Shown: positions 8,425 through 17,520 of the stretch, piece after piece
Position numbering within the stretch: position 1 is the stretch's first letter
Layout: each line of letters begins with the position of its first letter
Assembly (NCBI GenBank): GCA_965214915.1
Contig: CBDCCP010000002.1
Location: 1,240,001 to 1,304,000 of the forward strand
DNA: 64,000 nucleotides
Origin: CATQHP01 sp965214915
Lineage (GTDB): Bacteria > Acidobacteriota > Terriglobia > Bryobacterales > UBA6623
Direction: 5' to 3'
Made by a program: the position numbers and the translations under genes
Notes under the pieces: model-generated
Databases searched by the model: none
Seen by the model: the letters and a program-made list of their open reading frames with translations, nothing else
Told to the model about the DNA's origin: nothing

Positions 8425-8513
8425 AGGAGGAAACCCGCTTGACCGCAGCCGCGCCCGCCAACTACAGTGTGTTGGGGCGCGCCAAAACGCTGCTGCCCCG
8501 GATTCATTGAGCC

Positions 8514-8993
8514 ATGACCGATCAACGCGAAAAGTATAGGGAAAAAGTGCCGAAATCCCTACCCGCCTCTCCCGCGGACTCGTCGAGCCAAGTCGATTCT
8601 GAAAAAGCAATGTCCGTGCATACGGGCCATCCCCCGGACTCGGTGAAGGCCGACATCGACCGGGCGGAACGGCGCGCCCGGCTGTCTGCGCGATTCATGG
8701 AGGAGGCAAGGTCCGCCGCATCTGGGATCCCTCACCCGTATTCGTTAAGCCGGCTTTTCAAGTTGCGCTTCCCGTCGCCGTCCGCCAAGAATGACGCTGC
8801 CATGGCAGCTTACGGGCGCCAGACAACCGGCAGATATCTGCGATACGTTGGGTGGATGGCGCTTCGCGAAGGGCGTTCCGATGATGAAATTCTCACCAAG
8901 CTTGAGGTGGAACGCGGCAAGCTGGTGGCCTACACCACAGTTCGCAACTGGATAAACTCGGAATTCCCGCGCATCCTCAGCGGGCGCGCTTGA
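8514..8993 (+). CDS. hypothetical protein between gap and pgk
   Basis: A 159-residue basic protein I do not recognise. The first 60 residues are polar and probably disordered. The remainder is helical, with YSLSRLFKLRFPSP, YLRYVGWMALREGRSDDEILTKL and a Lys/Arg-rich tail ending TTVRNWINSEFPRIL, which could be a DNA-binding helix-turn-helix. The ATG at 8514 directly follows a TGA in another frame. Its position between two central glycolytic genes is odd, and its codon use (more Ser, Lys, Asn) looks less biased than gap and pgk. It may be an acquired regulatory or phage-type protein; no function is claimed. Confidence 0.6.
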   Translation: MTDQREKYREKVPKSLPASPADSSSQVDSEKAMSVHTGHPPDSVKADIDRAERRARLSARFMEEARSAASGIPHPYSLSRLFKLRFPSPSAKNDAAMAAYGRQTTGRYLRYVGWMALREGRSDDEILTKLEVERGKLVAYTTVRNWINSEFPRILSGRA

Positions 8994-9087
8994 AACCGGC
9001 GCGGCGGAGGGTGCCCAAGCACTCCTGGGGAGCGGAATTTACATCGCCATTCCCCAAGATCCGGTAACCCCGCATTACTTCCTCCGT

Positions 9088-10305
9088 ATGGCCTTCCAAA
9101 CAATCGACGATCTCGACCTTGCCGGCAAAAGGGCGTTCATCCGCGTGGATTTCAACGTCCCGCTCGACAAGCAAACCGGCAGGACGATTACCAGCGACAC
9201 GCGCATCCGCGCCGCGCTGCCGACGATTCGCTTGGCGCTCGAGAAAGGCGCGGCGCTCGTATTGGCCTCGCACCTGGGGCGGCCCAAGGGCAAGCCGGCG
9301 GCCAAGATGAGCTTGGCGCCGGTCGCGGTTCGGCTCAGCGAATTGCTGGGCAGGCCGGTCAAGCAGGCCCCCGATTGCGTCGGGCCGGAAGTCCGCTCCC
9401 TCGCGGAGGCCATGCAGCCCGGCGACGTGCTGCTGCTCGAAAACCTGCGTTTTCATGCCGGGGAAGAAGCGAACGACCCGCGGTTCGCCGCGCAGTTAGC
9501 CGCCCTGGCGGACGTTTATGTCAACGACGCTTTCGGGGCGGCTCATCGCGCGCATGCCTCCACCGCCGGCATGACCGGGCATTTTGCCGAAAAAGTGGCC
9601 GGCTTGCTGATGCAAAAGGAGCTGAAGTACCTTTCGATGGCCCTGCGCGAACCTCGCAGGCCATACGTCGCGATTGTCGGCGGAGCGAAAATTTCGGGAA
9701 AGATCGACGTGCTCGAAAGTTTTCTCAAGTCGGCCGACCGCGTTTTGATCGGCGGCGCGATGGCCTACACGTTTCTCAAAGCCCAAGGGATCGGGATCGG
9801 CTCGTCTTTGGTCGAGGAAGAAAAGCTCGCTCTGGCGGCAGACTTGCTCGCGCGCGCCGGCGGCAAGCTCGCGCTGCCGAGCGATCACGTCATCGCCCGG
9901 GAGTGCAGCGCCGCCGCCCGAACGCAAATCGTCACCGGCGCATTGCCGGAGGGTTGGATGGGCCTCGATATCGGCCCGGCAACCGCCGCGGCCTACGAAG
10001 AAGCGATCTGCAAGGCCGGAATGATTGTCTGGAACGGACCGATGGGCGTGTTCGAATTGGAGCCTTTCGCCGCGGGCACGCTGCGCGTGGCGCGGGCCGT
10101 CGAGACGGCATCGGACCGCGCCGTCACCATCGTCGGCGGCGGCGACTCGGAGAAAGCCGTCCAGGCCGCCGGCATAGGCAAGAAGATCACGCACATCTCG
10201 ACCGGTGGAGGAGCGTCGCTGGAGTTCCTCTCCGGGCGGACGCTTCCCGGCGTCGCGGCGCTCGACAGTCTTGCTCTCCACTCTCCACTCGCCACTCTCC
10301 ACTAA
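9088..10305 (+). CDS. pgk: phosphoglycerate kinase
   Basis: Transfers phosphate from 1,3-bisphosphoglycerate to ADP in glycolysis; cytoplasmic two-domain enzyme. 405 residues from ATG at 9088. Signatures: FIRVDFNVPLD (substrate loop), SHLGRPKGK, ENLRFHAGEE, DAFGAAHRAHAS, VGGAKISGKIDVLE and, near the C-terminus, VGGGDS plus ISTGGGASLEFL, the nucleotide-binding loops. The normal family C-terminus is reached at about LPGVAAL. The last 13 residues (DSLALHSPLATLH) are an extension encoded largely by a 7-bp-period tandem repeat (10274-10303) that happens to be in frame and open. The enzyme itself appears intact. Confidence 0.97.
   Translation: MAFQTIDDLDLAGKRAFIRVDFNVPLDKQTGRTITSDTRIRAALPTIRLALEKGAALVLASHLGRPKGKPAAKMSLAPVAVRLSELLGRPVKQAPDCVGPEVRSLAEAMQPGDVLLLENLRFHAGEEANDPRFAAQLAALADVYVNDAFGAAHRAHASTAGMTGHFAEKVAGLLMQKELKYLSMALREPRRPYVAIVGGAKISGKIDVLESFLKSADRVLIGGAMAYTFLKAQGIGIGSSLVEEEKLALAADLLARAGGKLALPSDHVIARECSAAARTQIVTGALPEGWMGLDIGPATAAAYEEAICKAGMIVWNGPMGVFELEPFAAGTLRVARAVETASDRAVTIVGGGDSEKAVQAAGIGKKITHISTGGGASLEFLSGRTLPGVAALDSLALHSPLATLH
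10274..10303 (+). repeat. short tandem heptad repeat, 4 units
   Basis: Four 7-base units CTCTCCA, CTCTCCA, CTCGCCA and CTCTCCA followed by CT. The block lies across the last codons of pgk and ends 6 bases before the ATG of the DUF58 gene. Related 7-base-period blocks occur at 27686-27714, 28518-28536 (inverse orientation) and 42925-42960; the shared unit is about TNTCCAC. Confidence 0.75.
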
Positions 10306-10309
10306 AAAG

Positions 10310-11530
10310 ATGCCGCGGCGCATGCGGACAAGCACGGTCAAGGCAAGCGCGGCGTTGGCCGCCGCGCTTTTGCTTGCCGTTGCCGCGCTATGGCTCTACC
10401 GAACAGGCGCAGCCACCGCCGGCATTGCGGCGGCCGCCGGCGCGCTGCTGGCCTGCTGTCTCGTTCTGACGCTCTGCATACCGCAGGTTTTTCGTTGGAG
10501 CGAAAGGAAAAGCTCGCGTCTGCCCTGGCTTGCCCGGCTGACGGGCGAAGGTCTCGCGCTCTTCCTCGTCCTGTTGTTCCTCGCGGCGGCCGCGGCCGTC
10601 TCGGGCAACAATCTCATGTACCTGATGCTCAGCGTCATGCTGGCGGCCGGCATGCTCTCGGGGGTCGTTTCCCGTCTGTCGCTCGCCGCTCTCTCGGTCA
10701 GGGTGTTTGCCCAGGAGCACATCTTTGCCGGCCGCTGGTTCGATGTCGAGGTGCGCATCGAAAACCTCAAGCGCCGCATGCCGTCGTTCGCCATCGAGTT
10801 GGGGCCGAATCCCCGTCCGGCTCATCGCAGCATAAGCTTTTCGCGCGGCTTTTGCCCGCTGATTCCGGGAGGGGAAGAAGTCCTCGCCCGCATCGAGTGC
10901 CGCTTCGACCGCAGAGGCGTCTATCGCAGCCCGGCGTTTCTGCTCTCCACGAAATTCCCGTTCAGCATGATCGAGCGTAGATTACCGGTCGATCTGCGGC
11001 GCGAAGTCGTCGTCTATCCGCGGATCGACGCTCCGCTCGACATTGACGAGTATTTGCAGACTCTCGACCGACGCAGGGAACCCTCCGCAGGAACAAGTCA
11101 CGATTTGTATCGGATTCGGCCGGCGGTCGCGGAGGACGGCGCGCGGTTCGTCGATTGGAAGGCGACCGCCCGCAGCGGGGACTTGCAGGTGAAGGAGTTC
11201 CACCGCCATGAGCAGCGCCGGGCAGAGGTCGTTTTCGACCGTCGCGCGCCGCGCGGCAGAGAGGAATTCGATACGGCTGTCGACCGTTGCGCGACGCTCC
11301 TCTACAAACTGTGGGAGCGCGGCGTCGAGGTGCTGTTCCGCTGCGGCGAATTCGAGACTGCCGCCGCGCCGGGTTCGGGGCGCATCTACGCCTGCATGCG
11401 GTTCCTGGCTACGGTGGAAGCGGACGACAACGCCGCGAACGCGCCCGACCCAACCGCCCTGGAAGAGATCGACAAGATCGTCGTCGGCGCGGCGCAGCCT
11501 TTGCCGCCAATGAGCGCAGCCGGAGGATAA
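10310..11530 (+). CDS. DUF58 domain-containing membrane protein
   Basis: 406 residues from ATG at 10310, 4 bases past the pgk stop. Two N-terminal pairs of hydrophobic segments are visible (about residues 12-60 and 85-130). A cytoplasmic or periplasmic region follows, with the DUF58 core near residue 285: HDLYRIRPAVAEDGARFVDWKATARSGDLQVKEF. The DUF58 family has a vWA-like fold and normally sits with a MoxR AAA+ chaperone and a transglutaminase-like protein; neither partner is in this window. Exact role is unknown. The tight spacing to pgk upstream and to the next gene (14 bases) suggests an operon. Confidence 0.88.
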   Translation: MPRRMRTSTVKASAALAAALLLAVAALWLYRTGAATAGIAAAAGALLACCLVLTLCIPQVFRWSERKSSRLPWLARLTGEGLALFLVLLFLAAAAAVSGNNLMYLMLSVMLAAGMLSGVVSRLSLAALSVRVFAQEHIFAGRWFDVEVRIENLKRRMPSFAIELGPNPRPAHRSISFSRGFCPLIPGGEEVLARIECRFDRRGVYRSPAFLLSTKFPFSMIERRLPVDLRREVVVYPRIDAPLDIDEYLQTLDRRREPSAGTSHDLYRIRPAVAEDGARFVDWKATARSGDLQVKEFHRHEQRRAEVVFDRRAPRGREEFDTAVDRCATLLYKLWERGVEVLFRCGEFETAAAPGSGRIYACMRFLATVEADDNAANAPDPTALEEIDKIVVGAAQPLPPMSAAGG

Positions 11531-11544
11531 TCGTAAGCGCCGTC

Positions 11545-14070
11545 ATGCCCCGCCCTTCTCCATTGAGGAAATTGGTCGTCTTTTGCGGTATCGCCGCCGC
11601 CGTCGTCGTCCTGCTGCTCGGCCGACTCGATCTGTCGCTCGCTCGGGAGGGCATTGCGCTCGAAACGGCCGGCAAGATCCGCATGATCGGCAACCTCGTA
11701 CAAGGACAGGGCATGAATCACGGATTCCCCGACCTGTTCCAGGACAGCCGGGGCGATCTGTGGTGCGCCTTCGTTTCAGCGCGGCAGCGCGACCCGCTGC
11801 GGCCCTACAGCTTCGCCAATTACGAAGAAGGCGATTTTATCGTTGTCCGTAAAAAGACCGGCGGAGAGTGGTCGGACGAGCTCGTGGTCAGCGACTACTT
11901 CGGCGTGAATTTTCAGCCCGTGATCGCGGAGAGCGGCAGCGGCGATATTTTTGTCATTTGGACCAGCCGGCGCCAAGGGCGCTTCGCCATCTATTCACGC
12001 CGGATCGGCCGGGATCTATCGTTGGGCTCGGAGACAAAGATTCTGACCGCGGGGCAACTCGAAGGGGAGCCGGCGGTCATTGCCGGCGCAGACGGGCGCA
12101 TTTTGCTCGCCGCCGAATCGTACCGGCGGAACTCGATGGATATCGTCTCCTACGTTCTCGATGGTTCGGGTTGGCGGCAATTGCCGGATGTGTCGTCGTC
12201 GGCCGCCGCGGAATTCCGCCCGCGTCTGGCGAAAGGGCCGGCGGGCGAAATCTACTGCGCCTGGGACGCCTATGAAGATGGGCGCTACCGCGTCAAGCTC
12301 AGCCGCTACGACGGCGGCGCACAAAAATGGAGCAAGGCGGAGGAAGTTCCCGGCAGCCCGCTGCTCGACGCCTATGCGCCCGACCTGGCTGTTGACGGCG
12401 CCGGGCGGGTCTGGATCGCACACGCGCGGAACGAGCTCGAAAACCCCGACTACGGCCTGCGCGGCTCGCAATCGGGCAGCCGCCCGAAGCCGACCGTCCG
12501 CCTGATAACCCGCGAGCCTAACGGTCGCTGGGCGCATCCGCTCGGTCCGGACGGCGGAAACGAAGGCTTGGTCGCCACCGGCGATCTGCCGCGGATAGAG
12601 ATCGGCCCGGACGAGGCATTGTGGATCGGCTGGCAATTTCTGCCCGGCCACGTCGATTGGAAGATCGGCATGGCCGTGCATAAAGGCGGACGCTGGAGCG
12701 CGCCGCGCACCTTCGGCAACGACGAGCCGCTCCCCATCGACGGCCCCCGGCGCCGCGCCGACCAGTTGCCGTCCATCGTTCCGCTCGGCGCGGACACGGC
12801 CTTGGTGGCCTACCAGCGCGGCCGAGGGGCGTTCCGCAACAGGGACATCTACGAGCGGACGGTGCGCCTGAGCGGCATGCCCGCGGGCAAGCGCGAACCG
12901 CGCTTGACGCCCGTTCCCGCAGAGCACGCCCGCCGCAGGACGCGGGCGCCGAAGACCGCGCCGCAACGCGACCCGGCCTTCGACGGCGCAGGCGGGCGCT
13001 ACCGGCTCTACTTCGGCGACTTGCACAACCACCTGTTGGTCGACGACGGCCACCAGGGTTCGGTCGATCAGCTTTTCAACATCCACCGCGACCGCTACGG
13101 CAGCGACTTCGCCGCGACGACCTCGCACGGAGACTCCAACAAGCTGCTCTACTCGGAACTGGCGCGGAACGACGCTCTGACGCAAGCGCTTCTGGAACCC
13201 GGCCGCTTCGTCACGATCCCCGGGTTCGAGTGGACGCAGGGCGATTACGTCGTCCCCCGGGCCGGACACCGGCACGCGGTTTACGAAACGCCCGGCGGGC
13301 CGCTCTACCGCCCGACGGAAGGGTTTTCCGATTCGATCCGCGAGTTCAGCGACCTGATGGCCAAAACGAACGGCATGATTTTCGCGCACCACATCACGCG
13401 CGCCTACACCGCCGGGACCGATTGGAGCTACGTCAACGTCAAGGTCGAGCCGGCGGCGGAGATGGCTTCGAGCTGGGGCCGCTTCGAGTATTACCAAAAT
13501 CCGGGGCATATCCGCGGCGACGAGATGAAGGGCTGCTCGATGCAAGACGTCTGGCGCATGGGCTGGCGGCTGGGCGTCATCGGCGGCAGCGACGGCCACA
13601 ATCTCTACGCGGACCCCATCCAGGGCCTCACCGGCGTTTACGCCGAGGAGTTGACCCGGGCCGGCATTTTCGAGGCGATCCGCAAGCGCCGCTGCTATGC
13701 CACGACCGGCGCGCCGATCGAGCTTTTCTTCCAAGTCAACGGCCGGCCGATGGGCGCGGAAATCACGGCCGCGGAAGGCCCGCTGATCGAAGGTTGGGTA
13801 AAAGGGACGCGCAAGCTGCTCGCCGTCGAGGTGGTGAAGTATTCGAAAGGCGCGGGGTATCCGTTTCCGGTCGTGTACCGCGCCCCGCTCGAAGGCGCGA
13901 GCGCCAAGGTCTGGTGGCGCGACCCACAGTTCGACGGCGACAGCCTGTACTATCTGCGCGTGACCCAGGAAGTCTCCCCGGCGCTGGCGGCCCGTTACGC
14001 GGCGGCCGAAGAAAACCGCTTCCCCACCGAGATGGCCTGGTCGTCTCCCGTCTGGGTGGACCGGAAGTGA
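11545..14070 (+). CDS. exported beta-propeller plus DUF3604 (PHP-like) protein
   Basis: 841 residues from ATG at 11545, 14 bases after the DUF58 gene. An N-terminal hydrophobic segment (residues 8-28) is a signal peptide or anchor. Residues about 45-440 are a sialidase/BNR-like propeller with repeated G-IY/W-A-D motifs such as AGEIYCAWDAY. From about 485 the DUF3604 domain begins with YFGDLHNHLLVDDGHQG, a PHP-like metal site. It continues with TTSHGDSN, PGFEWTQGD, FAHHITRAY and GGSDGHN, all supplying His/Asp ligands. DUF3604 proteins are putative metal-dependent hydrolases of unknown substrate. Fusion with a propeller suggests binding to a polymer or glycan outside the cell; this is inference. 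Confidence 0.82.
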   Translation: MPRPSPLRKLVVFCGIAAAVVVLLLGRLDLSLAREGIALETAGKIRMIGNLVQGQGMNHGFPDLFQDSRGDLWCAFVSARQRDPLRPYSFANYEEGDFIVVRKKTGGEWSDELVVSDYFGVNFQPVIAESGSGDIFVIWTSRRQGRFAIYSRRIGRDLSLGSETKILTAGQLEGEPAVIAGADGRILLAAESYRRNSMDIVSYVLDGSGWRQLPDVSSSAAAEFRPRLAKGPAGEIYCAWDAYEDGRYRVKLSRYDGGAQKWSKAEEVPGSPLLDAYAPDLAVDGAGRVWIAHARNELENPDYGLRGSQSGSRPKPTVRLITREPNGRWAHPLGPDGGNEGLVATGDLPRIEIGPDEALWIGWQFLPGHVDWKIGMAVHKGGRWSAPRTFGNDEPLPIDGPRRRADQLPSIVPLGADTALVAYQRGRGAFRNRDIYERTVRLSGMPAGKREPRLTPVPAEHARRRTRAPKTAPQRDPAFDGAGGRYRLYFGDLHNHLLVDDGHQGSVDQLFNIHRDRYGSDFAATTSHGDSNKLLYSELARNDALTQALLEPGRFVTIPGFEWTQGDYVVPRAGHRHAVYETPGGPLYRPTEGFSDSIREFSDLMAKTNGMIFAHHITRAYTAGTDWSYVNVKVEPAAEMASSWGRFEYYQNPGHIRGDEMKGCSMQDVWRMGWRLGVIGGSDGHNLYADPIQGLTGVYAEELTRAGIFEAIRKRRCYATTGAPIELFFQVNGRPMGAEITAAEGPLIEGWVKGTRKLLAVEVVKYSKGAGYPFPVVYRAPLEGASAKVWWRDPQFDGDSLYYLRVTQEVSPALAARYAAAEENRFPTEMAWSSPVWVDRK

Positions 14071-14088
14071 ACGCCGCGGCCCGGCCCG

Positions 14089-15759
14089 TCAGGCGGAAAC
14101 GTCCACCATGTTGATCGGCGGAATGTGGACGTGCGTGAGCGAGGGCTCGCGGCCCAGGAACGTCTTGGCCATCTCCAGCGCTTCGTTCATGGTCGAGGCG
14201 CAATCCCAGCCCATCACCCGGGCCGCCGTTCTGTCTTCCGCGCCGACGACGATGACCTTGCCCGCGTGCTGCCGCCCGTTCTCGCCCCAGTACCACATGT
14301 AAAACGGATGCACGCCGTGATAGGCGTAGCCGTTGCGGTACATCTCGCGGTATCCGGCGTCGTTGGCGAACTCGGCCTCGTATTTGCGCTCCAGCTCCAG
14401 GGCGTCGTTGGTCTCGGGCAGGCAGCGGTGAAAGAACTCCCGATAGGCCGCGTGATGCTTGGGGCTGAACTCGTTATAGAGAGGGTGGGTCAGAATGAAT
14501 ACGCCGCCCTTCTTCAAGATCGGCATGCCGCGGTACATGTTGAAAAAATAGCCGAGCGTCAGACAGCTTACGAGGAGCGGGTTCAGCGGCGCGTGGACGT
14601 TGTAAGGGCTGATGAAGGGCACGCCGAACACCGCCGCGTCGGATTGCCCCTGCACCGGCACGCAGTATTGTTGGTAAGTGTAGGCCAGCGTCTTCTCGTG
14701 AACCGCATCGGTCGCTCCCGCGTGTACCGCGATCGTCTCATAGGGCGCCGGAATGGCGAACAGAAGGTCTCGTTTCGTCTTCCGCGGGAGCGCCTGAAGA
14801 CCGATCTGCGCGATTTTCGCCGACGCCTTATCGAGCGGGTTCCAGCGGTCTTCCGGCTTGGTGAAAAAGGCCATGCGCGGGTCGAACATGCGGTTGTTGA
14901 CCACCGTCTCGATGTGAAAGACGTTCAACTTCTCGTTGACGATGCGGCCCATGCGGTTGCAGGAGTCGGTCAGCGGTGAGCGCGTGTGATCGAAATAGGA
15001 ATCCGAGGCGCGAATGGTCGCCGGGGTGTGGTGCGCCTGCAGGGAAGCGTAGTCGCACAGACCCACGCCGACGGACTTGTGGCCGCCGTCCATCGGAACG
15101 AGGTTGATGTTGACGTAGATGAGCAGATCGGATTCCGCGGCGCGGCGGTTGATGCGCACTTTCTCGCCAAGCTCGGTTTCGCCAAGCTCGACGATGCCGC
15201 CGGGCTTCTCGCCGTCGTGGCAATAGAGCCGCTCCGGGAAATAGCCGTCGAACACGGCATTGCCGACCGCCCGGCGAATCTCGAACGGCTCCATGCGCCG
15301 GTGGAACGATGTGGCGATGACGATCTCGACGTCGGTTACGCCCGCCGCGCTCAGCATTTCCAGCAGAACCTTGAGCACGGACTCGCGGATGTCGGGCCTG
15401 AACATCTTGGGCAGCGGCAGCGAAATATCGTCGATGGCGATGGTGACCTTCATCCCGGCGCGAAGCTGCGCCTGCAGCGGTTCGGCCTGCTCGGGGCGAT
15501 CGAGGGCGTAACGGATCGCCGCGTCCCGGTCGGCCAGCCCGGGGATGGACGGCTTGGGATAGACGACGCGCGTCCCGGCCGGCAGCTTGACGCGGATCAG
15601 GTCTTCGCCGTACCACAGCAGGCGTTCGGCGGAGTTCGCTTCGAGATGGACGACGCAGTCGTCGTGCGGCACGAGCGCCTTCCGCCCCACGGCGTTCGGC
15701 GTAGGGTCGCCGAACTCGAAAGCCGGCGGCGGACGGAGCGGTTCGGCTACAGCGGCCAT
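14089..15759 (-). CDS. LarA-like (lactate racemase domain, DUF2088) protein
   Basis: About 556 residues from ATG at 15759; the frame is open to 15828 but the extra part looks non-coding. The N-terminal lobe contains IAIDDISLPLP at the place of the LarA DD-TRP motif. VTDVEIVIATSFHRRM corresponds to the catalytic His region (ATG.H), and CHDGEKP follows. The C-terminal half has GHKSVGVGLCDY and HAGKVIVVGAED. LarA enzymes use a nickel-pincer nucleotide made by LarB, LarC and LarE; none is encoded here, so the cofactor and substrate are uncertain. Longer than LarA itself (about 425 residues). It faces the DUF3604 gene tail to tail with an 18-base gap. Confidence 0.78.
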   Translation of the reverse strand: MAAVAEPLRPPPAFEFGDPTPNAVGRKALVPHDDCVVHLEANSAERLLWYGEDLIRVKLPAGTRVVYPKPSIPGLADRDAAIRYALDRPEQAEPLQAQLRAGMKVTIAIDDISLPLPKMFRPDIRESVLKVLLEMLSAAGVTDVEIVIATSFHRRMEPFEIRRAVGNAVFDGYFPERLYCHDGEKPGGIVELGETELGEKVRINRRAAESDLLIYVNINLVPMDGGHKSVGVGLCDYASLQAHHTPATIRASDSYFDHTRSPLTDSCNRMGRIVNEKLNVFHIETVVNNRMFDPRMAFFTKPEDRWNPLDKASAKIAQIGLQALPRKTKRDLLFAIPAPYETIAVHAGATDAVHEKTLAYTYQQYCVPVQGQSDAAVFGVPFISPYNVHAPLNPLLVSCLTLGYFFNMYRGMPILKKGGVFILTHPLYNEFSPKHHAAYREFFHRCLPETNDALELERKYEAEFANDAGYREMYRNGYAYHGVHPFYMWYWGENGRQHAGKVIVVGAEDRTAARVMGWDCASTMNEALEMAKTFLGREPSLTHVHIPPINMVDVSA

Positions 15760-15880
15760 GAAACCAGTGTGGCGAAGCGCGCCGCCCGCCGCAAGCCGCC
15801 GCCGGCGGAGAAGCACCCTAGCAGACAACAGCGGGCTTCCGCGGCCGCACAGCGAACGCAGCGGACAAAAAAAATCGCCG

Positions 15881-15909
15881 TTGACAGCCTTGGCGGGTAG
15901 CGGTAAATT
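15881..15909 (+). promoter_or_regulatory. sigma-70-type promoter for the small gene at 15958
   Basis: A perfect -35 TTGACA (15881-15886), a 17-base spacer and TAAATT (15904-15909) as -10. AGGAGA at 15941-15946 and the ATG at 15958 follow in the same direction. This is the best promoter match seen in the window. Confidence 0.7.
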
Positions 15910-15957
15910 CGGGTTCTGCCCGCAATGGCGGGGTATTTTCAGGAGAAAAGTGAGCGG

Positions 15958-16248
15958 ATGTCAAACTCCAACGTTGTCTTCAAACTGACTCGTGAGGGCG
16001 GCCCGAATCCGACGCGCGAGCTCGAGCGGGTGTTTCAGGTTGCGCAAGAGCATCCGGAGGGGGTTAGCTGGATTGCGACCCGCAATCCGGGATCCGGTTT
16101 CACCGCCCGCCCTGATTCACAACTCCTGGCGTTCGCAAACGAACCGGCAGGGAACGCCCTGGCGCTCACCGCGCGAGTGATCTCGCGGCACGAGGCGCTT
16201 CCGTCCGATGCGCTCGTCAGGGATATGTACAAGGGAAAGTCTGATTAA
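15958..16248 (+). CDS. hypothetical 96-residue protein, last residues replaced by IS5
   Basis: Small soluble protein of unknown function from ATG at 15958, with AGGAGA 11 bases upstream and a good promoter at 15881. An upstream in-frame ATG at 15925 is less likely because it lies before the ribosome-binding site. The sequence (VVFKLTREGG, LERVFQVAQEHPEGVSWIATRNPG, ISRHEALPSDALVRDMY) suggests a compact alpha/beta fold. An IS5-family element begins at about 16234, so the last codons (GGA AAG TCT GAT TAA) belong to the element. Joining the host DNA across the element would read MYKVKV then stop, so the gene is almost complete. Confidence 0.65.
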   Translation: MSNSNVVFKLTREGGPNPTRELERVFQVAQEHPEGVSWIATRNPGSGFTARPDSQLLAFANEPAGNALALTARVISRHEALPSDALVRDMYKGKSD

Positions 16249-17461
16249 TTGACCGTTGGGTAGACGGATAGAATAATAGCAGGAATGAGGGGGTAGGAGA
16301 GGATGCAGGGAGCGCTGAACAGACAAAGGACATTGGCGGAAGCAGGATTCGAGCGCTATGGCAAGGTGACCAAGCGGGAGCGATTTTTGGAACAGATGGA
16401 CAGGGTAGTGCCGTGGGAGAAGCTCTGCGCGCTGGTCAAGCCGGTCTACCCGCAGCGTCAAGGGGCAGGGCGTCCGCCGGTGGGCGTGGAGCGGATGCTG
16501 CGCATCCACTTTCTCCAGCAGTGGTTCAATTTGTCGGATCCGGGAGTGGAGGAAGCGCTGTACGACTCCAACGCGATGCGGCGTTTTGCGGGCATCGACT
16601 TGTGCCGGGAGCCGGCGCCGGACGAGACGACGGTCTGCAAGTTTCGCCGGCTGCTGGAGAAGCACAAACTGGGGGCGGCGCTTTTCGGGGCGGTGAACGC
16701 ACACTTGCAAGAGCAAGGGCTGAAGGTTAGCGGCGGGACGATTGTGGATGCGACGATCATCGACGCGCCGAGTTCGACGAAGAACAAGGAGAAGAAGCGG
16801 GACCCGGAGATGCGTCAGACGAAGAAGGGGAATCAGTGGTACTTCGGGATGAAGGCGCACATCGGAGTGGACGCCGAGACGAAGCTGATCCATTCCGTGG
16901 CGACGACGGCGGCGAACGTACATGACTCGCAGGTGATCGGCAAGTTGCTGCACGGCAACGAAGAGCGAGTGTGGGGAGATGCGGCCTATCAGGGGCAGGG
17001 GCAGGCGATTCGGCAGCAGGCTCCGCAGGCGCAGGACTGCACGCACCGGAAAGGAACCCGCCAAAGGCCGTTGAGCGCCGCGCAAAAGGAGCGCAACCGG
17101 GCCAAATCGAAGGTGCGCGCGAAGGTCGAGCATCCCTTTCAGGTGCTGAAACGGATTTTCGGTTTCAGCAAGGTGCGCTACCGCGGGCTGGAGAAGAACA
17201 CTCAGCGGGTGTACGTCAATTGTGCTTTGGTCAATCTGTTCCTGGCCAGGCAGCACTGCTTGCCGCTTGCTGCGGCGTAATCTGCAGGGCGTAGTGTGTC
17301 CAATAGGCAAAAAGCGCCCTCAAAACCCTACTGCAGCCTGAAAAATAGCTGCCCATAGCTGGTTTCGGCCCCAGTATCGCCCACCCCCGCCTATTGCTTG
17401 CCCCGCTACCTACGCCTTGATCGCTCCCATACCCTAAAATTGCCTATTGTTCAGACCTTCC
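16234..17461 (+). mobile_element. IS5-family insertion sequence
   Basis: About 1228 bp. Left end GGAAAGTCTGATTAATTG (16234 onward) and right end read inward GGAAGGTCTGAACAATAG (from 17461) are imperfect inverted repeats, and both resemble the ends of E. coli IS5 (GGAAGGTGCGAA). The 4 bases outside are CAAG on the left and CTAG on the right. Both fit the IS5 target C(T/A)A(A/G), so one base of the original duplication has probably mutated. The single transposase gene fills most of the element. Confidence 0.8.
16303..17280 (+). CDS. IS5-family transposase
   Basis: 325-residue DDE transposase that cuts and pastes the surrounding IS element. The IS5 N-terminal domain (LEQMDRVVPWEKL, then GRPPVGVERMLRIHFLQQWFNLSD) is intact. 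The catalytic triad is visible: GGTIVDATIIDAPSS (first Asp), VWGDAAYQG (second Asp) and KVRAKVEHPFQVLKRIFGF (Glu in the Y/R-E region). ATG at 16303; a preceding GGGGGTAGGAGAGG is a strong ribosome-binding site. No frameshift or stop is present, so the element may still be active. Confidence 0.95.
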   Translation: MQGALNRQRTLAEAGFERYGKVTKRERFLEQMDRVVPWEKLCALVKPVYPQRQGAGRPPVGVERMLRIHFLQQWFNLSDPGVEEALYDSNAMRRFAGIDLCREPAPDETTVCKFRRLLEKHKLGAALFGAVNAHLQEQGLKVSGGTIVDATIIDAPSSTKNKEKKRDPEMRQTKKGNQWYFGMKAHIGVDAETKLIHSVATTAANVHDSQVIGKLLHGNEERVWGDAAYQGQGQAIRQQAPQAQDCTHRKGTRQRPLSAAQKERNRAKSKVRAKVEHPFQVLKRIFGFSKVRYRGLEKNTQRVYVNCALVNLFLARQHCLPLAAA

Positions 17462-17520
17462 CTAGGTAAAAGTATAATTGCACCCAGTATGCCACAGCAT
17501 CGCGGACATGTAAAAAAATG

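Noticed and set aside
8421..8510. 29-codon ORF starting inside the gap stop codon, with GGAGG nearby
   Set aside because: Very short and without recognisable sequence; the GGAGG lies after its start rather than before it. Not enough to call a gene.
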